The notes beneath the pieces are model-generated. The model was not told the origin of the DNA. It was given only the letters and a program-made list of their open reading frames with translations, and made no database searches. From Rana temporaria (Eukaryota > Chordata > Amphibia > Anura > Ranidae), in contig NC_053491.1 in NCBI RefSeq assembly GCF_905171775.1, forward strand, positions 300,242,252 through 300,306,251: DNA of 64,000 bases, given 5' to 3'. Of the stretch, positions 34,201 to 42,118 are shown in pieces. Position 1 is the first letter of the stretch, and each line of letters opens with the position of its first letter. A program made the position numbers and the translations under genes.

Positions 34201-35079
34201 GGCTTTAGCCGCATCCCACACCACATGAATGTCCGCCGTGCCTAAGTTATCCCTAAAGAACTCACTAAGTAATGCCGGGATTGGGTCTGGTTCCGGAATA
34301 AGAGACAACCAGAACGGGTTGAGTTTCCACAGTGTTTTACCTCGTCTTTCACCCAGGCCCAGATCTACCGTAAACGGGGAATGATCGGAAGTGTGTCTCG
34401 GGTGGTATGTCGAGTTCCGTACCAATGGTAGTAATAGACCATTACCGAAACCCATGTCTATCCTTGACAATCCCCCTACAGAAGCTGACCTGCAGGAATA
34501 AATTCTAGAATCAGGGTTATGCAGTCTCCAGACATCAAACAGGCCTAATTCCTCAATTAAACGGGCAAAAGGTGTGGGACCCTTCCTATCATGTCCCCCC
34601 TGTCCCGCACCAGTCTTAAGTTTGTCCTTTTCGTGATCCATTAGGTTATTAAAGTCCCCTATTACTAGGACTGGAATACCAGGAAGACAGGACACAAATT
34701 CAGCCAGTGTTTTCAAGACATTAGATGAGAATGGTGGGGGGATATACACTCCCGCTAATACACATTTGACCCCATAAAGGGAACAATATAAAAAGACATA
34801 TCTGCCCTCGGGATCTATCTTGACATTTATAAGTGTGTACTGTGCACCACTACGGATCAGGACACTCACTCCCCTCGAGTAAACCGTATGGGTAGAATGA
34901 TATTGGTGGCAAAATTGCCTAGTTGCCAGTTTCGGGGTAGAACCCGGGGGGAGGTGAGTCTCCTGTAGACAGATTACCTCCGCGCCCAATCTTTTAATAG
35001 TGCGCAGTACCTCAAGGCGCTTCACCGGACTATTCAGGCCTCGGACATTCCACGACAGACACCTAGTTATATTAGACAT
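31282..35079 (-). CDS. LINE-3 ORF2: endonuclease and reverse transcriptase, intact
   Basis: 1265 codons with no stop or frameshift. The N-terminal APE-type endonuclease has 'SWNVRGLNSPVKR', 'CLQETHL', 'VIGDFNNL' and 'SDHSPF' (about residue 230). The RT has 'GRAPGADGL', 'YRPISLLTFD', 'SLDAAKAFDSVEW', 'GTRQGCPLSPLLF' and catalytic 'FADDTLLYL' (about residue 703). The C-terminal zinc-knuckle-like 'CPKCNVQEGDLLHMMWKC' is near residue 1125. It would nick genomic DNA and copy its own RNA there. FADD instead of YADD is common in this group. ATG 35079 sits right before the endonuclease fold, so I take it as the start. The 3'UTR begins after the stop at 31282. Confidence 0.95.
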   Translation of the reverse strand: MSNITRCLSWNVRGLNSPVKRLEVLRTIKRLGAEVICLQETHLPPGSTPKLATRQFCHQYHSTHTVYSRGVSVLIRSGAQYTLINVKIDPEGRYVFLYCSLYGVKCVLAGVYIPPPFSSNVLKTLAEFVSCLPGIPVLVIGDFNNLMDHEKDKLKTGAGQGGHDRKGPTPFARLIEELGLFDVWRLHNPDSRIYSCRSASVGGLSRIDMGFGNGLLLPLVRNSTYHPRHTSDHSPFTVDLGLGERRGKTLWKLNPFWLSLIPEPDPIPALLSEFFRDNLGTADIHVVWDAAKAFMRGQFIRTINQIKSGTKEWETRVLEEARSSEAAYVADPSNDGLKRQWMASHTMLKDLSFQLAENKRFFLQQRHFEEGENTGHMLAILARSQQPPSHIAVVADAGGTLCHSTRSIITCFQEFFQNVYSSKVSPTSEQLHSFLDKYQLPKFPGSDVAMLNAPLTSEELLEALAQAHNGRAPGADGLPSEIYCRYSEQLIPILLKVYNTAFETGILPPSMNEALVVVLLKPGKDPLSPDSYRPISLLTFDIKLLARVLATRLSKCIHQVIHRDQSGFIPTRSTAQNLRRLFLNIQVPVDNPGNRAIFSLDAAKAFDSVEWPYLWETLHRFGVGPSFLKWVQLLYSAPTARMRINGEVSDSFRLFRGTRQGCPLSPLLFALALEPLAIHMRASPDITGFIRGAGRDVISLFADDTLLYLGDTQKSLGNAMSLIAGFGELSGFSINWNKSVLMPLDPLTDSLPDCARDIVVVNEFKYLGILVTPDPSQYLSLNLAPLLQKFRQKCASWKKLPLSVTGRANLIKMVWAPQLLYVFHNTPIWIPHRWFAQIDAQFRDLVWGGKVARIKLATLQLAKDQGGLAVPHARYYFIASQIQHLGNWGEVDLGDPIRAILLPSGPMLPAVSYLEAGLTHLDQTLPTVVLLNTLWKYVRSSLNVRGVCPFTPIWKNSYYRELFKLEGFRTWVNAGIHYITQLFSGPTLKSFVNLQEEYGLHRTQFYKYLQLRHAAQREVRLSPILLIRHPLHKDVLFNVDKKGMISLVYSRLLNVTHDASALPCRKGWVSDLGPIDGDTWELCLTSAPLVSVSAQHRLSHLFLLHRVYRTPTRLHKWGIRDSPICPKCNVQEGDLLHMMWKCPKLFRYWKYVIDTISQAYGFPLPHDPVVCLLGGLEVPSLSPGGHTAVLRLLYVARKAIARYWITPRVPTEGQWVKLVNNLLIREKVTYQHRNALKKFYSLWQPWLDVPGLGPTQLIMERLLQG

Positions 35080-35600
35080 GCTACCGGAATCTTAATATCA
35101 GTAGGAGAATACAATCTTATACCGTATAAGTAAAAATTATCTAAAGCATCATCTATGACCATCTTGGAGATTAGAGGCATAACACAAGCAATAAGCATAC
35201 TACCATTCTGGGACCCTTGCCTACTGCAGTAAGGGAACCCTATTTCATGATCATGTGGGCTACTGGCTAGGGAGAGCATAGAAAAAAATAGTAAAAAAAA
35301 CAGAAAAAACAACAAAGAAGTATATAGAGCAGTTTCCTGAGAGCAGAGCATGGCGGGATCATCGCTCCTTAGTACCATATGTAATGTAGCCAACATGGCT
35401 AACGAAAGTTTACCCAGGGGGCAAGTTAGGGCCTGAAACAACCCTATTGGGGGCAACAGTGGAAGCGCACCACAGTGTCTTAGAGCTTCTCAACAGCAAA
35501 ACTCTGGGCCTTAGTGACCAAAGTGAACAAAAACCGCCTTACAAAGGCAACTAGGAAAGTGAGCACATAATATGCTGGGTCATCAGATTAGACTTTCTTT
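35080..35600 (-). other. LINE-3 inter-ORF spacer
   Basis: About 520 bp; a 129-codon frame (35456-35067) overlaps the ORF2 start but has no recognisable domain. I regard it as spacer. Confidence 0.6.
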
Positions 35601-36686
35601 TCAGTCTGCTGGTCGTCTACCCCTCGCCTCTTTGATGGATTGCTCTTCCCGATCCAGCCAGTGTGCTGCAGTGGCCGGGGAATCAAAAAATTGGACAGCA
35701 CCAAAAACCTCTACCCGAAGGCGGGCCGGGTACAACATGGCGTATTTCAAGTCGAGGTCCCTCAGACGGCGTTTCACATCCAGGAACTTGCTTCTCTTCT
35801 TCTGTAGCTCGGCAGAAAAGTCCGGGAATAGGGAGACTTTAGTATTGTCAACCTTCAGTGCTGCAGGATTAATTCTGGCATTGTATAAAGTGGCGTCCCT
35901 GTCCCGATAATGTAGGAATTTAAACAGGAATGGTCTAGGCGGTGCTCCAGGCTGTGGGGGTCTAGATGGCACCCTGTGTGCCCGTTCAACAGAAAACATA
36001 GGGGAGAATGCTTCTCTTCCAAAAGCTGCAATCAGCCACTTCTCAATAAACTCCACAGGATTTTTTCCTTCCATTTTCTCAGGTAGGCCTATAGCCCTTA
36101 CGTTATTTCTTCTCATCCTGTTCTCTAATTCCTCCAAACGAGAAGAGTGTTGGTCTATTAAATGGTTATTGTAGGTCAGGTCCCTCTGCATAGGCCCCAT
36201 GTCATCTTCAATGGTGCTCACCCTTTCCTCTAATGCTGAGGTTCTTTCTCTCATTTTTTGGGCATCCTGTCTGAGAAATGAGATTTCTGACTTCATCCCT
36301 TTTACTTCCGTGGTCAGTACTGCCAGGGATACATTACATGAAGTGACTGCAGTGAATATATCTCTCAGCGTGGGTTCTCCCTCTATGGTAGGACTCCCCG
36401 GGCCCTGTGTCTTATCTGAGGCCTGCTCTGGAGTACTCACTGTGTCCCATAGTAGTCCGGCCTGTACCGAGTCCTCCAGGGGCACTGTGTCATCCGCCTC
36501 GGATCCTCCGCTCGGTGAGTCCTCCGGAGTGCTGGAGGAGGCCGTGGGTTCTTTCAGCAGTGGCTTGGAGAACAGTTTTTCAGCTGCCTCGCGGTGTTTC
36601 TCCCTCGCTGTGCGGCCTGCATACGCGCCATTTTGGACCATGAGTTCTGCTGGCTTGTTCACCAGCTGCCGTTTGCCGGACGACAT
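35601..36686 (-). CDS. LINE-3 ORF1 protein (RNA-binding), intact
   Basis: 361 codons from ATG 36686. The N-terminal third is basic and Ser/Glu/Pro-rich. Residues about 115-195 form a likely coiled coil ('LRQDAQKMRERTSALEERV'). The following RRM-like domain has 'RMRRNNVRAIGLPE' and 'VERAHRVPS', then a C-terminal domain. This matches L1 ORF1 (Transposase_22). It would coat LINE RNA and support ORF2 in cis. No defects seen. It is preceded by a 170-bp GC-rich 5'UTR starting at the element's first base. Confidence 0.92.
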   Translation of the reverse strand: MSSGKRQLVNKPAELMVQNGAYAGRTAREKHREAAEKLFSKPLLKEPTASSSTPEDSPSGGSEADDTVPLEDSVQAGLLWDTVSTPEQASDKTQGPGSPTIEGEPTLRDIFTAVTSCNVSLAVLTTEVKGMKSEISFLRQDAQKMRERTSALEERVSTIEDDMGPMQRDLTYNNHLIDQHSSRLEELENRMRRNNVRAIGLPEKMEGKNPVEFIEKWLIAAFGREAFSPMFSVERAHRVPSRPPQPGAPPRPFLFKFLHYRDRDATLYNARINPAALKVDNTKVSLFPDFSAELQKKRSKFLDVKRRLRDLDLKYAMLYPARLRVEVFGAVQFFDSPATAAHWLDREEQSIKEARGRRPAD

Positions 36687-37393
36687 CGCGGGACCAGGAC
36701 ACCGGGAAAGGTATGTACGTGTTCCCCGAGCAACAAGGAATCCTCCGGTGTGACTGTGGGTGAGTATAAATTTCTTCCGCAGGATGAATAGAAGGATTTT
36801 CGGCGGAGCTCACTTCAGACACGTCCGGCTACATCCGCTGCCTGGCCACGCCCCCCTTCCCACACCATTTGATGGGCTGTTTGGTCTGCTTCCGGCCGGA
36901 GCTTCACTTGATAAGCCTGTCAAACACTGTTAAATTGTAAGTGTGTTTTTGTTACTAACTTTTAATAAAGTATTTCTTTATGGATTTACACTATTGTGGC
37001 CTCCTATGTTTTCTATGTGGTATGGTCACCGTATCCCCTAACACTGGAGTGCAACCGAGATCGTTTGTCTGATTGTCCTTCAAGCTTTGACTCTGCAGAG
37101 TTTACAATCTTCATGCTACCTGGGGTCTTCTTTTAATTAAGAGACCACCGGGAATCTGGTAAGCAGATTCAATACTCGTTTGGTGGAGGTCTTTTCTTTT
37201 TGGATTGTCACTTACCAATACGGACTTTGCTTTTCATAATCACTGGTGAAAGGACTTTTTTGTTTCCACTAAGGATTTGTTTCCGAATATTTGCTGTTCA
37301 TGTATATTTCACAATTATTCACGGATGATTTATTTCATTAGTTTTTGGACACTTATTTACATTGTATTACGTGTAGCGCATCTTGTTTTTTTC

Positions 37394-38995
37394 CATATTT
37401 TAATGCATGTCTTCTCAAAGTTGGGAATTCATCATTACTTATGTAATGCTTGTAGAACTCAAGCAGTGGGAGGTTGTTGCACCTAGCTTTCAGCACATCA
37501 TCGCTTTGCAGCTGAATTATTTTGTGTTGTAGGTTATCAGGCACATCAGCTGGTTCCACATTGAAAGGTGTAGCAAAGATGTTCAATTCCATTTGTTTAC
37601 TTTTCACATCCTTGAATCTTTCATTAAATGCCTTAATTAGTTTTGCACATTCACCGGCATATTCTTGTGTCGTAGAAGGCTTTTGTCCTTCCAGAGTGGG
37701 GAAATGCACCGTGTTATTCTTCTCGAGTTGCACTTTCCACAAAATTAATTAACCTTCAAATGATTTAACGTTTGAAAGCAGTGAGCTGAGAAGCTGGTAG
37801 GGGCCCTGCAGCTTGACGTTCAGCTCTGAGAGGTACTTGGTAATGTCCACCATGAATGCTAAATCACACAGCCACTTGCTATCGGTAAGTTCCATGACAG
37901 GTTTTCCCTTCATCTCCATGAACTGCTTGACTTCATTCTGCAGTTCGTAAAACCTCCTGAGCATGTTCCCGCGACTCAGCCACCGCACTTCACAGTGATA
38001 AACAAGATCACCATACTCAGAGTCAAGATCACTTAGTAACTCCTTAAACTGGCGGCTGTTAAGCCCTCTGGTTTTGATAAAATGTATGCATGACACTACA
38101 GTTGACATCACATTGTTGAATCGCAACGATTGTGCACAGAGACTTTCTTGGTGTATGATGCAGTGGCATATAATTAAATCATTTGGATCAAGATTGAGAC
38201 GACTCAGTTCTTTCTTGACAAAGGCAACTAACCCTTTTTGTGAGCCAACCATGGCTGGAGCTCCATCTGTAGTAAGGCCACTTAACTTTTCAAAAGTTAG
38301 CTCAAGTTTTTTCATTGATAAAACAAGTCTCTCAAACAAGTCCTCACCTCTTGTAGTGTCATGCATAGCTTCCAGTGAAAGCAGTTCCTCTTGTATGTCA
38401 AACTCTGCAGTTATCCCACGAACAAAAACAGCCAGTTGAGCAGTATTTGTTATGTCCGTTGTCTTGTCACAAGCCAGAGAGAAAAATTGGAAATCTCCTG
38501 CAGAATCCTTCAATGTTTTTTCAATATCTTGTGCTAAGTCAGTAATCCGTTCTGAGACTGTTCTCCGAGACAAACTAACAATTTTACTTTGTCTGGTGCT
38601 AACAAATCCGCTGCAGCAACCATGCACTCTTTCACAAACTCTCCCTCTACATGAGGCCTGAGCTTCTTTGCGATTAGCTCACTCACTACATAACTCGTCT
38701 GAATAACGTTGTCTCTGTCATAACGAGGTCTAGTGAAAGTGGCTTGTTGTGATTCCAAACTCCGCTGAAGAGCATTGATTTTATCCAGGCGCAATTGGCC
38801 TCCCAATTTGCTGAATTTAGCATGTTTTGAGCTGTAATGACGCTCCAGATTCACTTTTTTTATTACTGCTAATGCATCGCCACAAACTAGGCACACAGGT
38901 TTGCCTTTGACTTCAACAAAAAAATAATCATTTGTCCTTTTCTCTTGGAAAACTCGACACTCTGCATCAATTTTTCTTTTCTTTGTAGTCGCCAT
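37394..38995 (-). pseudogene. hAT-B transposase (second copy of hAT-A gene), broken
   Basis: The start at 38995 and the N-terminal BED finger ('CLVCGDAL') match hAT-A almost exactly. A 10-bp deletion near 38579 relative to hAT-A shifts the frame after about residue 140. The rest of the catalytic region ('LACDKTTDITNTAQL', 'TTDGAPAMVGSQKG') is intact to 37755, where TAA replaces AAA of hAT-A. The frame then continues into the C-terminal hAT dimerisation region (37742-37410, 'LRRHALKY'). The coding resumes left of the inserted element at 30537 for about four codons ('ASVF') and is cut by the 45-bp array. Final catalytic residues are absent. Confidence 0.9.
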
Positions 38996-39382
38996 TTATA
39001 TGATCGCACATCACTTTTTATAGTTTTAATAACTAACTATCCAGTGTGTGTTAACACTTTCGCCTCCCTGGCACTAACTATTCTCTGAGTTGGTCCTGAC
39101 TGGGAATGCAAAGCAGTCCTGGAAAAAAATGCATGCCAGACGTATAAGTTTTTGTGTCATGGTAGATACAAAAACACAATCCCCACAATGCGATTCCCCC
39201 AATCCCCAAAACACAATCTGCTGTGACTCACACTGTCAGAAGTAGGGCTCCTTCTGACAGCTCCGCAGATCATGGGCGTCCGCTGAAATTTTTTCAGGGG
39301 GGGCGCTTCGGCAGCAGCGATACACAGTCGCATTTAACCCTTTCTTCGGCCGCTAGCGGGGATTAAACGTGCCCCCCCCCCT
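38996..39382. other. hAT-B 5' non-coding region
   Basis: Near-identical to 13241-13626 of hAT-A. No ORF. Confidence 0.75.
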
Positions 39383-40155
39383 TGCATCACTGGACCCCTT
39401 TACATTACACAGCACCCTGCATTACTGGACCCCTTTACATTACACAGCACCCTGCATCACTGAACCCCTTTACATTACACAGCACCTTGCATCACTGGAC
39501 CCCTTTACATTACACATCACTGTGCATCACTGGACCCCTTTACATTACACAGCACCTTGCACCTCTGGACCACTTTACATTACACAGCACCCTGCATCAC
39601 TGGACCCCTTTACATTACACAGTACCCTGCATCACTGGACCCCTTTACATTACACAGCACTCTGCATCACTGGACCCCTTTACATTACACAGCACCCTGC
39701 ATCACTGGACCCCTTTACATTACACAGCACCCTGCATCACTGGACCCCTTTACATTACACAGCACCCTTCATCACTGGACCCCTTTACATTACACAGCAC
39801 CCTGCATCACTGGACCCCTTTACATTACACAGCACCCTGCACCTCTGGACCCCTTTACATTACACAGCACCCTGCATCACTGGACCCCTTTACATTACAC
39901 AGCACCCTGCATCACTGGACCCCTTTACATTACACAGCATCCTGCATCACTGGACCCCTTTACATTACACAGCACCCTGCATCACTGGACCCCTTTATAT
40001 TACACAGCACCCTGCATCACTGGACCCCTTTACATTACACAGCACCCTGTACCTCTGGACCCTTTACATTACACAGAACCCTGCATCACTGGACCCTTTA
40101 CACTACACAGCACCCTGCATCACTGGACCCCTTTACATTACACAGCACCCTGCAC
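39383..40155. repeat. 35-bp minisatellite, about 22 copies
   Basis: The same 35-bp unit as 13627-14336, with scattered substitutions and a slightly larger copy number. It sits at the same position relative to hAT-B. The long ORFs across it are artefacts of the period. Confidence 0.97.
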
Positions 40156-40243
40156 TGTGCAGGACATTAATACATGAGTTACCATGACCATTGACCGGTG
40201 CAGGACATTTACCTAGGGTTGCCACCTGTACGGGATTGACCCG

Positions 40244-40595
40244 GACAGTCGATCTTACTATAAGTTTGCTGTGTTTTTGCCCATAAACTCAGTCGATCAT
40301 ACTGCACGTGTGCTGTGATTTTGCCCATAAACTGAGTCGATCTTACTATAAGTTTGCTGTGTTTTTGCCCATAAACTCAGTCGGTCATACTATACGTTTG
40401 CTGTATTTTTGCCCATAAACTCAGTCGATCATACTGCACGTTTGCTGTGTTTTTTGCCCATAAACTTAGTCGATCTTACTATAAGTTTGCTGTGTTTTTG
40501 CCCATAAACTCAGTCGATCTTACTATAAGTTTGCTGTGTTTTTGCCCATAAACGCAGTTGCTCTTACTGGACAGGTGCTGTTTATTTTCGATTTT
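40244..40595. repeat. ~45-bp tandem array, right part (about 7 units)
   Basis: Same unit as 29690-30533. The junction with the hAT-B fragment is at 'cccggacag|tcgatc'. The array runs up to the start of the hAT-C coding frame. Confidence 0.93.
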
Positions 40596-40600
40596 GTCCT

Positions 40601-41966
40601 GTGCAGGCTAGGACAAAAAAGAAAGGCAGAGAGTCACGAGGGCAAGCAGGCTCTGCATCTAGAGGCAATGCTGGTGGTGGACACGGTGCATCCTCTTCAG
40701 GACGTGGCCGTCTGACACGCTCGTCATTGTTTTCGGGAGCTGGCCGTGTTGAGCCTCAACATGCAGAGAAATTAGTAGAGTGGATGACCAAGGCGTCCTC
40801 ATCCTCCTTATCCTCTCTCACCCAGGCTGAGCTTAGTTTATCTGGCAAAGCAGCTGCCAAGGCGTCCTCTTCCCTCTGCACAATGGCATCACACAATCCT
40901 TCCCTAGTCCCACCATGTCCTCCTGAGGAGTCCCCCGAACTGTTTCAACACAGTGTTGGGTACATGCTAAATGAAGATGCGCAGCGTTTTGAAGGCTCCG
41001 ATGACGGAACACAGATAGAGGAAGGCATTGATGTGAGCCCAGAGAGAGCGGGTGCCCGAGAGGGACAGCAATCTGGCAGTCATGTTCCCCCAGCTGCAGC
41101 ATACTGCCAGGTTTTTGACAGTGATGAGGAGGGAGGGGATGATGAGGTCACTGACTCTACCTGGGTGCCTGATAGGAGAGAGGAGGAGGAAGATGAGGAG
41201 GAGGAGGAGGAGGAAGAGGCACAGGCGCATCTCCAAAGAGGCAGGATGCCCTCCAGGGGACAGCTTAAGGGCAGCACACCAACTGCATTGGTTGGCAAAA
41301 AGTTCTTTGGTGTGGGCCTTTTTTGAGACATGTGCATCAGATTGCACCGTTGCTATTTGCAACATATGTCTCAAGCGTATCTCGTGTGGCCAAAACATCA
41401 CCCGCTTGGGCACCACATGCTTGACCAGACATATGTCGACCTGCCATTCAGTTCGTTGGCAAGCATACCAGAAAGACCCACACCAAAGTACAAAGCAGAC
41501 CTCCCCTTGCCCCTCATCAGCTGGAAGCTCCAACCCCACAAGATCCTCAGTCCTCTCTGAAGCCTGCACTGATAGGACTGAAGGTGTAGAAATAGGTGTG
41601 TCACAACCTAGTAGTACATGTGGAAAATCTACTGATTATTACAGCAGACAAATTTCCCTGCCCCAGCTGCTGCAGTGGCGAAAGAAGTACTCTCCCATCC
41701 ATCCACATGCCTAGCGGTTGAATGCTAGCCTAGCAAAATTGCTAGCACTTCAACTGCTACCTTTTCAGTTGGTAGATTCTGCCCCCTTCCGTGAGTTTGT
41801 GCAATGTGCGGTACCTCAGTGGCAAGTACCCAAACGCCACTTTTTCTCACGAAAGGCGATTCCCGCTCTCTACCGGCATGTGGAAGGCAATGTCCATGCC
41901 TCGCTGGACAGGGCAGTCAGTGGTAAGGTGCATCTTACCGCTGACGCACTTACAGTCAGTGCTTAG
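40601..41966 (+). pseudogene. hAT-C transposase (ZBED-type), broken and 3'-truncated
   Basis: The first frame (40601-41326) encodes a Ser/Gly-rich then very acidic N-terminus (a run of Glu near 41180-41220). A frameshift near 41290-41320 moves to the frame holding a BED finger (W-x-F-F ... 'CNICLKRIS' ... 'LTRHMSTCH'). That frame has one in-frame TAG at 41712-41714, then continues with the hAT region 'LNASLAKLLALQLLPFQLV' and 'HLTADALTV', which should contain the first catalytic Asp. It ends abruptly at the palindrome 41947-41992. A possible splice acceptor 'tttgtcctgtgcag' lies just before 40602. Family: hAT-Ac/ZBED-like. Inactive. Confidence 0.87.
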
Positions 41967-41992
41967 TCATGGCTTAGCACTGACTGTAAGTG
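41947..41992. repeat. 17-bp-arm perfect hairpin at hAT-C truncation
   Basis: CACTTACAGTCAGTGCT (41947-41963) and AGCACTGACTGTAAGTG (41976-41992) are perfect inverted repeats with a 12-nt loop. The left arm is the last hAT-C sequence, so the hairpin marks the junction with the next repeat. Confidence 0.85.
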
Positions 41993-42118
41993 CGAAACGC
42001 GTCGGCCATACTGTATCTTGTTGGTTTGCAGTGACTGTTTGTGCAGTTGAAAAATAAAAAGACAACTTTTTTAAGTGATTTTGGAGTGCGGCTGTCCAGT
42101 TCTCGTCCATTTATTTGC
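41993..42118. repeat. Short unclassified repeat
   Basis: Begins 'cgaaacgcgtcgg' and has an A-rich stretch near 42050. It resembles short interspersed sequences of frogs, but I cannot assign a family. No RNA polymerase III boxes were clear. Confidence 0.4.

Larger units (their letters stand above)
30802..36856 (-). mobile_element. LINE-3: full-length Tx1/L1-like LINE with both ORFs open
   Basis: Flanked by perfect 14-bp TSDs TTCCCACACCATTT (30788-30801, 36857-36870). The 5' end (right) reads GGGGGGCGTGGCCAGG on the minus strand. The 3' end has a poly-A tail and AATAAA (as TTTATT near 30828). ORF1 (361 aa) and ORF2 (1265 aa) are uninterrupted. About 170 bp of 5'UTR, 0.5 kb inter-ORF and 0.45 kb 3'UTR. 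A candidate for a recently, possibly still, active element. Confidence 0.93.
30553..37393. mobile_element. Unclassified element inside hAT-B (contains LINE-3)
   Basis: Flanked by a 15-bp duplication ATATTTTAATGCATG (30538-30552, 37395-37409) that lies within hAT-B coding sequence. Without LINE-3 it is about 770 bp (30553-30801 plus 36871-37393). A ~55-bp block near the left (about 30676-30730) recurs inverted at the right end (about 37346-37393). No ORF. The long TSD suggests target-primed reverse transcription; the inverted ends suggest a rearranged or fold-back structure. Family unknown to me. Confidence 0.6.

Noticed and set aside
35067..35456. Extra 129-codon ORF between LINE-3 ORFs
   Set aside because: Overlaps the ORF2 start, no domain, and no counterpart in the other LINE spacers.
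40601..41326. Acidic Ser/Gly-rich protein as a separate host gene
   Set aside because: It is the N-terminal part of the frameshifted hAT-C transposase; the BED finger follows in the next frame.
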